A stretch of 64,000 nt of DNA from Actinomycetota bacterium (GCA_003161615.1 PMOB01000016.1:80030-144029), one strand, 5' to 3'; shown: positions 34,497-42,762, numbered from the stretch's first letter. Notes: a model not told the origin generated them from the sequence alone. Numbers and translations are program-made.

Positions 34497-35621
34497 TCAG
34501 GCGGGGCGGGCGACGAGGACGTCTTCGTAGTACTCGCCCGCCCGCCGGCCTGTGCGCCGGTTGACGTGCCGGCGGAGCCGCTCCTCGAGCCGCAGGCCGG
34601 CGCGCGCGAGGATCTCGCCGTAGAGGTCGCGGCGGTCGTTGACGACGACGAGCACCGGCGCGCCCGGCCGTAGCTCCGCGGCAGCCCGGGCGAGCACGGC
34701 GACGATGCCGGCGCGGTAGGCCTCGATCGCGGCGAGCGAGGTGCCGAACGCGGCCGCCCCGATCTCCCGCTCCCGCCGGTCGTCGAGCCCGAGGAGCTCG
34801 TACGCGTAGCGGTGCTGCTCGTGGTAGTCGATCAAGCCCGGATACGGCGGAGACGTGAGAACGCCGTCGAACGGCCCGCCGAGCGCGTCCTCCCGCGCAT
34901 CGCCGTGGACGACGCGCGCTTCCCGCTCGACATCGCGCACCCGCGCGAACTCCTCGATCCGCTCGAGCGTGTCGAGCGTGTAGCGGCGGAGGAACCCCGC
35001 CGCCGACTCCACAGGCCGGCAGGTGCGCCGGTGCTTGTGGCACCAGTACTCGCCGATCTGCGGCTCGCGCGGCGCCTCGAGGTCGAAGTGCGCCGCCCGC
35101 CGCGCCGACCGCGCCGCCCGCGAGAGCACGACGCGCAGAACGTCTGCGTGCCGGTAGTCAGGGATCAGGTCACGGAACGCGAAGAGTTCCGCCGCCGCCT
35201 GTGGCGCGTACCAGTCGCGCAGGTAGCGCCGGCGCGGCACCCGCGAGCGCCGCGGCACGAGCGAGTCGATCCGCGCGCATGCATCGCGCAGCTCCTCCCC
35301 GAGCTCGGCGAGGTCGTACGGCGCTGTCTTGACGCGCATCAGGAGGCAGTTGAAGGCCGCGATGTCGACGCCGGTCGCGTCGTAGCCCGACTCGAGCGCC
35401 TGTACGAGAGTCGTGCCGGAGCCGGCGAACGGGTCGAGGACGTGACCGCCCGGCTCGATGTACCGCCCGAGCAGGATCTCGACGAGCTGCGGTATGAACT
35501 TGCCGTGGTACGGGTGGACGCGATGGACGTGCTTCGTCCGCACGCGCTCGGGCAGCGCAGCCTCCGACCAGGAGAGGTCGAGGTCCAGCGTCGCGTACAG
35601 CTCGTCTTGCGTGACGGCCAC
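34497..35621 (-). CDS. Orphan DNA methyltransferase (N4-cytosine or N6-adenine type)
   Basis: 374 residues. Motif I DPFAGSGTT lies at 63-71 and the catalytic motif IV TSPPY at 256-260, so the order is SAM site, middle region, catalytic loop. SPPY favours N4-cytosine methylation, but N6-adenine enzymes also use it. The middle region (about 120-240) contains WCHKHRRTCRP, a Cys/His cluster that could bind zinc or form part of target recognition. No restriction endonuclease gene accompanies it. It starts at a GTG 22 nt after the yraN stop, in the rnhB-yraN run, next to comM-dprA. Confidence 0.85.
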   Translation of the reverse strand: MAVTQDELYATLDLDLSWSEAALPERVRTKHVHRVHPYHGKFIPQLVEILLGRYIEPGGHVLDPFAGSGTTLVQALESGYDATGVDIAAFNCLLMRVKTAPYDLAELGEELRDACARIDSLVPRRSRVPRRRYLRDWYAPQAAAELFAFRDLIPDYRHADVLRVVLSRAARSARRAAHFDLEAPREPQIGEYWCHKHRRTCRPVESAAGFLRRYTLDTLERIEEFARVRDVEREARVVHGDAREDALGGPFDGVLTSPPYPGLIDYHEQHRYAYELLGLDDRREREIGAAAFGTSLAAIEAYRAGIVAVLARAAAELRPGAPVLVVVNDRRDLYGEILARAGLRLEERLRRHVNRRTGRRAGEYYEDVLVARPA

Positions 35622-35643
35622 CCGCCGGACTTCGACGTTTCCG

Positions 35644-35985
35644 CTAGAACGCCTCCGGCACCCGCGAGACGCGCCCCTCGCGGACGGCGATCACGTCGAA
35701 GCCGACCCGGAGCCGCGCGAGATCCGGCCGCGCGCCGAGCCACGCCTCCGCTGCGCGCCGCAGACGTCGCTGCTTCTCCGCTGTGATCATCTCGAGTGGA
35801 TCGCCGAAGCGCGAGCCACGCTTCTCCTTCACCTCGACGAAGCGGAGGACGGAGCCGCGCCGCACGATCAGGTCGAGCTCGTTGCCGGCGCACCAGACGT
35901 TGGCGCCGAGGATCTTCCAGCCGCGAAGCCGGTACCACCGAACGGCACGACGCTCGGCCGCCTGTCCGGCGCCCGCCCTAGGCAG
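35644..35985 (-). CDS. yraN: YraN family (UPF0102) endonuclease-like protein, probable CTG start
   Basis: About 113 residues. The Holliday-junction-resolvase-like fold shows as GQAAERRAVRWYRLRGWKIL, then GNELDLIVRRGSVLRFVEVK (family pattern GE-x-D-LI ... FVEVK), then ITAEKQRRLRRAAEAWL. The only ATG, GTG or TTG after the last in-frame stop is the GTG at 35865, which would delete the catalytic Glu/Asp. The CTG at 35985, with AGGA 8 nt upstream, gives a full-length protein and overlaps rnhB by 8 nt. Function is unknown; the neighbourhood (RNase HII, DprA) is the family's usual one. Confidence 0.75.
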   Translation of the reverse strand: MPRAGAGQAAERRAVRWYRLRGWKILGANVWCAGNELDLIVRRGSVLRFVEVKEKRGSRFGDPLEMITAEKQRRLRRAAEAWLGARPDLARLRVGFDVIAVREGRVSRVPEAF

Positions 35986-36622
35986 CTGCCTCGTCCTTGA
36001 AGCAGCGTGCGTCGAAGCTCAGACGATGCACGGCCGACGGCCCGTGCCGCCGCACGGCCGCCGAGTGGCCGGGCGTGATGTAGCCGACGTGCTGCGCGAA
36101 GCCGTAGGCGGGATAGAGCGCATCGAGGCGGTGCATGAGGCGGTCGCGCGTCACCTTCGCCACGATGGACGCGGCCGCGATCGCCGCGCTTTTCTCGTCG
36201 CCGTCGATCACTGCCATGTGCTCTGGCGCCGCCGGGCCGAGCCGGAACCCGTCGACTAGACACGCCTCGGCGGGCGGCGTCAGCGCCTCGAGCATCGCGC
36301 GCAGGCCGGCGAGATTCGAGCGGTGGAGCCCGCTGCGGTCGATCTCACCCGGGGGAATGACGCGCACCGCCACCCGTTCGGCGCAGCCCATGACAGCGCG
36401 GAACAGCTCCTCTCGCCGCTCGTGCGAGCACTGCTTCGAGTCGTTGAGAAAGGCGAGCGGGCGGACGCGATGCTCGCGGAGCGATCCGTAGTCGAGCAGG
36501 ACTCCCGCGACGACGAGCGGCCCGGCGAGCGAGCCTCTCCCCGCCTCGTCCGCTCCGGCGACGAACCGGGCGCCGAGCCGGCGATCGAACCGCAGCAGCT
36601 TCTGGCCGGTCCGTTTCTGCAC
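35978..36622 (-). CDS. rnhB: Ribonuclease HII
   Basis: 214 residues. VAGADEAGRGSLAGPLVVA carries the first Asp-Glu of the DEDD site, LNDSKQCSHERREELF the conserved loop, VDGFRLGP the next Asp and SAAIAAASIVAKVTRDRLM the later helix with its conserved Ser/Lys; GYPxxxH appears as YGFAQHVGYITPGH. It cleaves RNA in DNA hybrids and single ribonucleotides in DNA. A TAAGGT box ends 7 nt before the GTG start. Confidence 0.95.
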   Translation of the reverse strand: MQKRTGQKLLRFDRRLGARFVAGADEAGRGSLAGPLVVAGVLLDYGSLREHRVRPLAFLNDSKQCSHERREELFRAVMGCAERVAVRVIPPGEIDRSGLHRSNLAGLRAMLEALTPPAEACLVDGFRLGPAAPEHMAVIDGDEKSAAIAAASIVAKVTRDRLMHRLDALYPAYGFAQHVGYITPGHSAAVRRHGPSAVHRLSFDARCFKDEAAA

Positions 36623-36629
36623 GAATCCG

Positions 36630-36635
36630 ACCTTA
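36630..36635 (-). promoter_or_regulatory. -10 box of rnhB
   Basis: TAAGGT on the minus strand ends 7 nt before the GTG at 36622; CTGATC 17 nt upstream is a weak -35. It lies in the 64-nt gap after rplS. Confidence 0.45.
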
Positions 36636-36686
36636 GCGCGGCGACCGGCCGCGATCAGCCGGAGTTACGAAGTCGGCGAAAAGGTG

Positions 36687-37298
36687 TTACTCGGGCGCGA
36701 CGTCTTCGGCAGGAGCGTCTTCCGCCGGAGCTTCCTCGGCAGCAGGCTCCTCGTCCACGGGCTCAGCGTCGGCCACGGGCTCCCCGGCAGCCTCGGTCTC
36801 TGCGACCTCCGCGTCGGCTTCGTCCGCCTCTACAACCTCGTCCACGATCTCGCTCTCGCCCGAAACCTCGTCTGCGGCTTCCGGCTCCACGACTTCCGCC
36901 TCGGCCGTCTCCGCGAGCGTCGCGTCGACTGCCGCCGGCCGCTCCGAGCCGGCGCCGTAGCGCAGCTCCCGCACGCGCGCCTTCTTTCCGACGCGGCCAC
37001 GCAGGTAGTAGAGCTTCGCGCGGTTGACATCGCCGATCGCGATGACCTCGATCTTCTCGATCTTCGGCGAGTGGAGCGGGAATGTCCGCTCGACACCGAC
37101 TCCGAAAGACTGCTTGCGGACGGTGAACGTCTCGCGAACGCCGGCGCCTTGCCGCTTGAGAACGATCCCCTCGAAGGCCTGCAAGCGCCGCCGCGTGCCC
37201 TCGATCACCAGGAACTGGACGCGCACCGTGTCGCCCGCCTTGAAGCGCGGGACGGTGCGCAGCTGGGCGCGCTCGAGGTCCTGGATGACGTTGCTCAT
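36687..37298 (-). CDS. rplS: Ribosomal protein L19 with long acidic C-terminal tail
   Basis: 203 residues against about 115 in most bacteria. Residues 1-115 are a normal L19 ([64 protein letters not shown]). Residues 117-203 are a low-complexity tail rich in Glu, Ala, Asp, Val and Pro with almost no Lys or Arg, ending in repeats of the EE/AE/APAED kind. L19 lies at the 30S-50S interface. The tail is in frame with no sign of frameshift. It sits 48 nt after lepB; TACTCT at 37331-37326 may be its promoter. Confidence 0.95.
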   Translation of the reverse strand: MSNVIQDLERAQLRTVPRFKAGDTVRVQFLVIEGTRRRLQAFEGIVLKRQGAGVRETFTVRKQSFGVGVERTFPLHSPKIEKIEVIAIGDVNRAKLYYLRGRVGKKARVRELRYGAGSERPAAVDATLAETAEAEVVEPEAADEVSGESEIVDEVVEADEADAEVAETEAAGEPVADAEPVDEEPAAEEAPAEDAPAEDVAPE

Positions 37299-37346
37299 GG
37301 AAAGGCGGCCTGCCGGCCGACGGCAAGAGTAGCTAAGAGCCGCGAG

Positions 37347-38150
37347 CTACCGGAAGCTGATCCGGTCCGGCGGCCAGTAGACGAAGAACACGAGCCCGAT
37401 CAGGTCGTGGCGCGGCACTGACCCCCACGAACGCGAGTCGCAGGACTCCGACCGGTTGTCGCCCATCATGAAATAGGAGGCGTTCGGGACCTTCCATTGC
37501 TGGCCGAAGTGCTCGGTGTCGAGGAGGCGCCGCGACGACGACACGTACGGCTCTTTCAGCTTCACCCACACCTTCGAGTCGGGGCCGCGGATCCAGATGA
37601 AGCCGAAGTCGTCCTCCCGCACGGTCTCGCCGGGAAGGCCGATCACGCGCTTGACGAACGTGCCGCCCTCCCCACACTCGGCCGCCGCTTTGGACGGCGT
37701 GTTGAAGACGACGATGTCGCCGCGCGAGGGGTTGGAGAAGTCGAGGCAGATCCGGCAGGCGAGGACGCGATCGCTCGAGTCGCCGAGGCAGCCCTGCGCC
37801 GGCTTCGCACAGTTCAGGGTCTTCTCCATCGACGACGACGGGATCCGGTACGGATTGACGACCCACTGCTTGAGCGCGAGGACGATCAGCACCGCGCCCG
37901 CGATCGTGAGGATCCAGTCGAGGGTCACGCGCACGCGCCGGGGCAGCCCGGGGAAGAGTCTCGCGAGAGGGTCGCGCGTCCGAGGGCCGGAGAAATGCTC
38001 CTCCATCGCCTCCGGCGAGAGCCCCTCTCCTTCGCCCGGCGGCAGCTGCGGCCTGAACGGCTCGTAGATGGGCCAGTCGTGGGAGGCGGGCTCGGAAGGA
38101 GCGTCCTTCTCCTCGCCCTCCGGATCGTCGGGGAACCAGCGGTCGCTCAT
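37347..38150 (-). CDS. lepB: Signal peptidase I with six extracytoplasmic cysteines
   Basis: 267 residues. An acidic cytoplasmic N-terminus (about 75 residues) precedes one transmembrane helix (DWILTIAGAVLIVLALKQWVV). Box B NPYRIPSSSMEKTL has the catalytic Ser, box D GTFVKRVIGLPGE the catalytic Lys, and box E is MMGDNRSESCDSRSWG. Between boxes B and D lies NCAKPAQGC...ACRICLDF in place of the usual RVLVNK region, and two more Cys occur in AAAECGEGG and SESCDS. All six lie outside the membrane. The ATG shares ATGA with the trmD stop. Confidence 0.93.
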   Translation of the reverse strand: MSDRWFPDDPEGEEKDAPSEPASHDWPIYEPFRPQLPPGEGEGLSPEAMEEHFSGPRTRDPLARLFPGLPRRVRVTLDWILTIAGAVLIVLALKQWVVNPYRIPSSSMEKTLNCAKPAQGCLGDSSDRVLACRICLDFSNPSRGDIVVFNTPSKAAAECGEGGTFVKRVIGLPGETVREDDFGFIWIRGPDSKVWVKLKEPYVSSSRRLLDTEHFGQQWKVPNASYFMMGDNRSESCDSRSWGSVPRHDLIGLVFFVYWPPDRISFR

Positions 38151-38800
38151 GTGGGAATCCTCACCACCTGCTCGCGCCGCCAAGCCTCGATGCGGGCGTG
38201 GTCTCCCGAGAGCAGGACGTCGGGGACGCTCCAGCCACGGAACTCCGACGGCCGCGTGTAGTGCGGATGCTCGAGCCCGCCGTCGAACTCCGCCGAGAAG
38301 CTCTCGAGCTCGCCGGATCCTTCCGCGAGGGCACCCGGTAGGCGGCGCGCGACCGCGTCGAGGACGAGCATCGCCGGCAGATCGCCGTTCGAAAGGACAT
38401 ACGGGCCGACCGAGATCGCGTCGGTCGCGAGGTGCTCGACGATCCGATCGTCGAAGCCCTCGAAGCGAGCCGAGAGCAGCGTCAGCGCGGGCTCCGCCGC
38501 GAGCTCCTCCACGACCGCCTGCGTCAACGGTCGCCCCTTCGGCGTCAGCGCGATCACCGGGCCGGGCGACTCACCGCCGTAGACGGCCTCGAGCGCTGCG
38601 GCGACGACGTCCACGCGGAGGACCATTCCCGCCCCACCGCCGTACGGCTCGTCGTCGACCTGGCCCGCGCGGAGCGGCGTCGAATCGCGGTAGTTGAAGA
38701 GGCGCAGCTCGAGCTCCGTCCCGAGGACGGTCGCAACGGGCCGCTGCTCGGTCAGCCACGCGTAGGCGTGAGGAACGAGGGTGAAGACGTCGATGCGCAT
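38147..38800 (-). CDS. trmD: tRNA (guanine-N1)-methyltransferase TrmD
   Basis: 217 residues, slightly shorter than the usual 230-250. DDEPYGGGAGMVLR is the conserved Gly-rich loop and PYVLSNGDLPAMLVLDAVAR the SPOUT knot that binds SAM; VLLSGDHARIEAWR is the C-terminal helix signature. It methylates G37 of tRNAs that read CNN codons. The start ATG at 38800 lies 11 nt after the rimM stop. The gene is coupled to lepB by ATGA. Confidence 0.95.
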   Translation of the reverse strand: MRIDVFTLVPHAYAWLTEQRPVATVLGTELELRLFNYRDSTPLRAGQVDDEPYGGGAGMVLRVDVVAAALEAVYGGESPGPVIALTPKGRPLTQAVVEELAAEPALTLLSARFEGFDDRIVEHLATDAISVGPYVLSNGDLPAMLVLDAVARRLPGALAEGSGELESFSAEFDGGLEHPHYTRPSEFRGWSVPDVLLSGDHARIEAWRREQVVRIPT

Positions 38801-38811
38801 CGCTGGGAGCC

Positions 38812-39282
38812 TCAATCCGGGTCTGCAAACCCCGCGGCTACGACGATCCGCCCGGCGGCGACATCCACCTGCCGGACGCATGCCTCGACGAGGGGCAGCG
38901 ACGCGCCGGAGTCGAGCTCGAGCACGTCGTTGGCAGGGTACTCGAGTACGTCCCGCACCCGTCCGAGCACGCGGCCGCCCTCCTCCTCGACGCTCAGCCC
39001 GAGGAGCTCGAAGACGTAGAACTCGTCGGACTCGAGCCCCGGCAGCGCGGCGCGCTCCACGGCGAGCTCGGCACCGCGCTCGACTGCGCGATCGAGCCGG
39101 ATCACGGGCCGGCCACCGGCGCCGCGGCGGGAGGTGACGACCTTCGCGGGCTCGCCGCCTGCGACGAGGGTCGAGCCCACGGCGAAGACGGCCTCCCGCT
39201 CGCTCGGGCCTTCGACGAAGAAGGCGCCGTCGAGCCCATGCGGCTTCCCGACGCGCCCGACGGAGACCAGGTCAGAGCCCAC
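38812..39282 (-). CDS. rimM: Ribosome maturation factor RimM
   Basis: 156 residues. The N-terminal barrel VSVGRVGKPHGLDGAFFVEG and the PRC-barrel-like C-terminal half (YVFELLGLSVEEEGGRVLGRV; ANDVLELDSG; VDVAAGRIVV) fit RimM, which assists 30S assembly near S19. It lies between the phosphoesterase gene (11-nt overlap) and trmD, part of the classic rpsP-khpA-rimM-trmD-rplS order with an extra gene inserted. Confidence 0.93.
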   Translation of the reverse strand: MGSDLVSVGRVGKPHGLDGAFFVEGPSEREAVFAVGSTLVAGGEPAKVVTSRRGAGGRPVIRLDRAVERGAELAVERAALPGLESDEFYVFELLGLSVEEEGGRVLGRVRDVLEYPANDVLELDSGASLPLVEACVRQVDVAAGRIVVAAGFADPD

Positions 39283-39907
39283 GTTCGGTGAATTCGGTGA
39301 TGGCTTCCTCGCGCGTCGCCTTCAGCTCGGCGCCGGCGTAAGGCGTCCGCCGGTGGGCGAGGTCGAGGAGCCAGTAGGCGCCCGGCTCCTCTTCGTACGG
39401 CATCCCGACACTGCCGGCATTGACGATGGCGACGCCGGCGACGGTGCGCTCGTACTGCGTGTGGGTGTGCCCACAGACGACGGTCGCACCGTCGAGCCCT
39501 TCGAACAGAGGAGCGAGCCGCTCCTCGGGCGTGCGCTCGGTGAAGATGTCGACGTCGTTGCGCGGCGAGGCGTGGCAGTAGAGGACGGCGCCGAGCTGCT
39601 GCGTCGGCGGCAGCGAGTGGAGGAACTCGATCTCGTCCTCGCTCAGCCGCGCGCGCGACGCGTCGATCACGTCTGCGGGCGCAAGCCCCTCCTCGCCGGG
39701 ATAGAGCTCACGGTCGGAGTTGCCGCGGAGCCAGACGACGCGGTCGCCGAGGCCGCGCAGCCGAGCGAGCACCTTGGCCGGCTGCTCGCCGCCCGCGCAG
39801 ATATCGCCGCCGACGAGGATCGTCGCGTCGTCGGGAATCTCGGCGAGGACGGCCTCCAGCGCCGGCAGGTTGCCGTGGATGTCGTACAGCGCTGCGACGG
39901 GCGCCAT
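39272..39907 (-). CDS. Metallophosphoesterase, YfcE-like
   Basis: 211 residues. The calcineurin-like metal motifs are in order: ALYDIHGNLPALE, ILVGGDICAGG, WLRGNSDRE, YCHASPR and CGHTHTQYE. Small enzymes of this class hydrolyse phosphodiesters or phosphomonoesters in vitro; the cell substrate is unknown. It is inserted between khpA and rimM and coupled to both (TAATG with khpA, 11-nt overlap with rimM), so it is co-expressed with ribosome assembly genes. Confidence 0.9.
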   Translation of the reverse strand: MAPVAALYDIHGNLPALEAVLAEIPDDATILVGGDICAGGEQPAKVLARLRGLGDRVVWLRGNSDRELYPGEEGLAPADVIDASRARLSEDEIEFLHSLPPTQQLGAVLYCHASPRNDVDIFTERTPEERLAPLFEGLDGATVVCGHTHTQYERTVAGVAIVNAGSVGMPYEEEPGAYWLLDLAHRRTPYAGAELKATREEAITEFTERGL

Positions 39908-40140
39908 TAGTCGACGATCTCGAGCTGCAGTCGTCGACCCGCCTCGACGCCTCCTGCGCGGACAATTGTCCGCAGCGCGCGAGCGAGCCTCCCCTGCCGC
40001 CCGATCACCTTGCCGACGTCGCCCTCGGCGACGTGCAGCTCGAGGACGAGCGTGCCGTCCTCTTCCTCGAAACTCTCGACCCGGACCGCGTCCGGCTCGT
40101 CGACGAGCCGGCGCGCAAGCTCTGCGACCAGCTCGTCCAC
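39907..40140 (-). CDS. khpA: KH-domain RNA-binding protein KhpA
   Basis: 77 residues. A single KH domain: VAELARRLVDEPDAVRVE, then HVAEGDVGKVIGRQGRLARA (the GxxG loop is IGRQGR) and ALRTIVRAGG. KhpA binds RNA with KhpB and influences cell division and translation. The GTG at 40140 lies 2 nt after the rpsP stop. This is the usual position between rpsP and rimM. Confidence 0.93.
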   Translation of the reverse strand: MDELVAELARRLVDEPDAVRVESFEEEDGTLVLELHVAEGDVGKVIGRQGRLARALRTIVRAGGVEAGRRLQLEIVD

Positions 40141-40142
40141 GG

Positions 40143-40385
40143 CTACGAAATGCCCTGTGTCTTGAGGAGCTTCGCGACCGTCTCCGACGGCTGCGCGCCC
40201 TTCTCGAGCCAGCCGCGCACCTTCGCCTCGTCGAACTCGATGAGGGAGGGATCGGACTGCGGGTTGTAGCGCCCGACGATCTCGATGAACTTGCCGTCGC
40301 GCGGCGAGCGCGAATCGGCTGCGACGACGCGGTAGATCGGGTTCTTCTTGGAACCGACCCGCGTCAGCCTGAGCTTCACTGCCAT
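40143..40385 (-). CDS. rpsP: Ribosomal protein S16
   Basis: 80 residues. [20 protein letters not shown] is the invariant N-terminus, followed by [13 protein letters not shown] and [14 protein letters not shown]. Full length for the family. AAGAGG lies upstream of the ATG, 3 nt after the ffh stop. It heads the ribosomal part of the operon but may be co-transcribed with ffh. Confidence 0.97.
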   Translation of the reverse strand: MAVKLRLTRVGSKKNPIYRVVAADSRSPRDGKFIEIVGRYNPQSDPSLIEFDEAKVRGWLEKGAQPSETVAKLLKTQGIS

Positions 40386-40388
40386 TGA

Positions 40389-41792
40389 TTACCTCTTCGC
40401 TTTCTTCTTTTTCCGTTTTGAACTCGCCTTGCGGGTCGCGCTCGGTCGCGGACCGCCGCCCATGGTAGGCGCTCCGGGCGCCATCCCCGGCAACGACGGC
40501 ATCTTGCCCGATCCGGCCAGCTTCATCATCTTCGCCATCTGCTTGCGCGTTTCGAGCAGTTGGCCGACCTGCTCCAGCGTCGTGCCTGACCCTGCGGCGA
40601 TCCGCTTGCGGCGGGACATGTCGATCAAGTGCGGCACGCGCCGCTCGTGCGGCGTCATCGAGAGGATGATCGCCTCGACCCGCTTCAGCTGGCGCTCGTC
40701 GACGTCGTCGAGCCCTTCCAACTGCTTGCCGAGGCCGGGAATCAGCTTGAGAACGCCCTGCAACGGCCCCATCCGACGCAGCATCTTGTAGCTCGAAAGG
40801 AAATCGTCGAAGCTGCACTCGCCCTTCAGCATCCGCTTCTCGAGCTCTTCCTTCTCGTCGGATTCGATCGCCGCCTCGGCCCGCTCGATCAGGGTCAGGA
40901 CGTCGCCCATGCCGAGGATGCGGGAGGCCATCCGGTCGGGGTGGAACCACTCGAGCGCGTCGAGCTTCTCGCCGGCGGAGGCGAGCTTGATCGGGCGGCC
41001 GGTGACTGCCCGGACGGAAAGCGCCGCGCCGCCACGCGCGTCGCCATCGAGCTTCGTGAGCACGACTCCGTCGAAGTCGATCCGCTCCTGGAAGGTCTGT
41101 GCGACGTTGACCGCTTCCTGGCCGGTCATCGCGTCGAGGACGAGCAGGACGTTCGTCGGCTTCGCCTCGTCGCAGACGGCGGCGAGCTCGTCCATCAGCG
41201 GCTCGTCGACGTGGAGGCGGCCGGCGGTGTCGAGGATCGCAACGTCGCGGCCGTCGGCCTTCGCGCGCTCGATACCGTCGCGAACGGCCTTGACCGGGTC
41301 GCTCCGTTCGTCGGCGTAGACGGGGACGTCGAGCTCGGCGCCGAGCTGGACGAGCTGGTCGATCGCAGCGGGCCGCTGCAGGTCGGCGGCAACGAGAGCA
41401 GGACGCTTGCCTTCGTCGCGCAGGAGGCGCGCGAGCTTCGCGGCGGCGGTCGTCTTCCCCGAGCCCTGCAGGCCGGCGAGGAGGATCGTCGTCGGCGGCC
41501 GCTGGGAGAAGGAGAGGCGGGAATCGCCACCGCCGAGCAGCTCGGTCAGCTCCTCGTGGACGATCTTCACGACCTGCTGGCCCGGCGTAAGGCTCTTCCG
41601 CACGTCCTCGCCGAGCGCACGCTCACGCACCTGAGCGACGAAGTCCTTGACGACGCCGAAGTTGACGTCCGCCTCGAGCAGCGCGAGCCGCACCTCGCGC
41701 ATCGCACGCGAGACGGCCTCCTCGTCGAGGATTCCGCGCCCGCGCAGATCGCCGAGGGCGCTCTGGAGCTTCTCCGTCAGGGCGTCGAACAC
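40389..41792 (-). CDS. ffh: Signal recognition particle protein Ffh
   Basis: 467 residues with N, G and M domains. G-domain motifs are LLAGLQGSGKTTAAAKLA (G1), DTAGRLHVDEPLMDEL (G3) and TKLDGDARGG (G4); the Met-rich M domain has SMTPHERRVPHLIDMSRRKR and ends in a Lys-rich tail. It binds signal sequences and the SRP RNA and docks with FtsY. TACCCT ends 6 nt before the GTG start. The SRP RNA gene is not in this window. Confidence 0.97.
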   Translation of the reverse strand: MFDALTEKLQSALGDLRGRGILDEEAVSRAMREVRLALLEADVNFGVVKDFVAQVRERALGEDVRKSLTPGQQVVKIVHEELTELLGGGDSRLSFSQRPPTTILLAGLQGSGKTTAAAKLARLLRDEGKRPALVAADLQRPAAIDQLVQLGAELDVPVYADERSDPVKAVRDGIERAKADGRDVAILDTAGRLHVDEPLMDELAAVCDEAKPTNVLLVLDAMTGQEAVNVAQTFQERIDFDGVVLTKLDGDARGGAALSVRAVTGRPIKLASAGEKLDALEWFHPDRMASRILGMGDVLTLIERAEAAIESDEKEELEKRMLKGECSFDDFLSSYKMLRRMGPLQGVLKLIPGLGKQLEGLDDVDERQLKRVEAIILSMTPHERRVPHLIDMSRRKRIAAGSGTTLEQVGQLLETRKQMAKMMKLAGSGKMPSLPGMAPGAPTMGGGPRPSATRKASSKRKKKKAKR

Positions 41793-41798
41793 GGCGCC

Positions 41799-41804
41799 AG
41801 GGTA
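41799..41804 (-). promoter_or_regulatory. -10 box of ffh
   Basis: TACCCT on the minus strand ends 6 nt before the GTG at 41792; TTGGTC, 16 nt further up, is a weak -35. It lies in the 19-nt gap after ftsY. Confidence 0.4.
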
Positions 41805-41811
41805 CCCGGGC

Positions 41812-42762
41812 CTAGCCGGAGACCAAGGCGCGGGCGTAGTCGGCAGGGTCGAACGGGCGGAGGTCGTCGATGCCCTCCCCCACGCCGACGAGCTTCACCG
41901 GCAGCCCGAGCTCGTAGACGATCGGGATCGCAACGCCGCCCTTCGCGGAGCCGTCGAGCTTCGTGAGGACGACGCCGGTGACGCCCACCGCCTCGCCGAA
42001 CAACCGCGCCTGCTCGAGGCCGTTCTGGCCAGTCGTCGCATCGACGACGAGGAGCGTCTCGTGGGGCGCGCCTTCCAGCCGGCCCGCGAGCACACGCCGC
42101 ACCTTCGCAAGCTCCTCCATCAGGTTCGTCTGCGTGTGGAGGCGCCCCGCGGTGTCGACGATCACGACGTCGCGACCGCGCGCAGTCGCCGCCTCCACCG
42201 CGTCGTACGCGACGGCGGCCGGATCGCCGCCGCGCTCCGACCCGACGAAGTCCGCTCCCGCCCGCTGCGCCCAGATCTCGAGCTGCTCTTCTGCCGCAGC
42301 GCGGTACGTGTCCGCGGCCGCGACGAGCACCGAGTGGCCGTGCTCCGCGAGCTTCGCGGCGAGCTTGCCGATCGTCGTCGTCTTGCCCGTGCCGTTGACG
42401 CCGACGACGAGGAGGACGGTCGGGCCGTGCCTGACGTCGAGAGTCGGCGGCTCGCCGAAGAGCTCCGTGACCTCGCCGGCGAGCGCTGCGTTCAGATCCC
42501 CCACCTCGCCGCGGGCTTCGAGCCGCCGCACGAGCTCCGCGGTCGCGCGCACGCCGACGTCGCCGGCGATCAGAGCCTCCTCCAGCCGCTCCCAGTCGAG
42601 CTCGTTGCCGGGATCGAAGGCCGCGGCGGAGAGCTCGCCCGTCAGAGCGCGGCGCGACTTCGAAAGGGAGTCGCGCAGGCGTGTGAAGAGACGCCCGCCT
42701 TGCTCGTCAGGCTCCGGCGCGGCGCCGGACTCGCCCAGCAGCTCCCCCCAACTCCGGGCCAT
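41812..42762 (-). CDS. ftsY: Signal recognition particle receptor FtsY
   Basis: 316 residues. The N-terminal A region is short (about 20 residues), so membrane association must rely on the NG domain helix. NG motifs: LLVVGVNGTGKTTTIGKLAA, DTYRAAAEEQLEIWA, VIVDTAGRLHTQTNLMEEL and LTKLDGSAKGG. It is the GTPase receptor of SRP. Its ATG follows directly on the stop of the hydrolase gene (TAGATG), so translation is probably coupled. Confidence 0.96.
   Translation of the reverse strand: MARSWGELLGESGAAPEPDEQGGRLFTRLRDSLSKSRRALTGELSAAAFDPGNELDWERLEEALIAGDVGVRATAELVRRLEARGEVGDLNAALAGEVTELFGEPPTLDVRHGPTVLLVVGVNGTGKTTTIGKLAAKLAEHGHSVLVAAADTYRAAAEEQLEIWAQRAGADFVGSERGGDPAAVAYDAVEAATARGRDVVIVDTAGRLHTQTNLMEELAKVRRVLAGRLEGAPHETLLVVDATTGQNGLEQARLFGEAVGVTGVVLTKLDGSAKGGVAIPIVYELGLPVKLVGVGEGIDDLRPFDPADYARALVSG

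Noticed and set aside
35644..35865. yraN as a truncated 73-residue gene starting at GTG 35865
   Set aside because: Family-conserved sequence continues in frame upstream to the rnhB end, so the gene is full length and the start is the problem, not a deletion.
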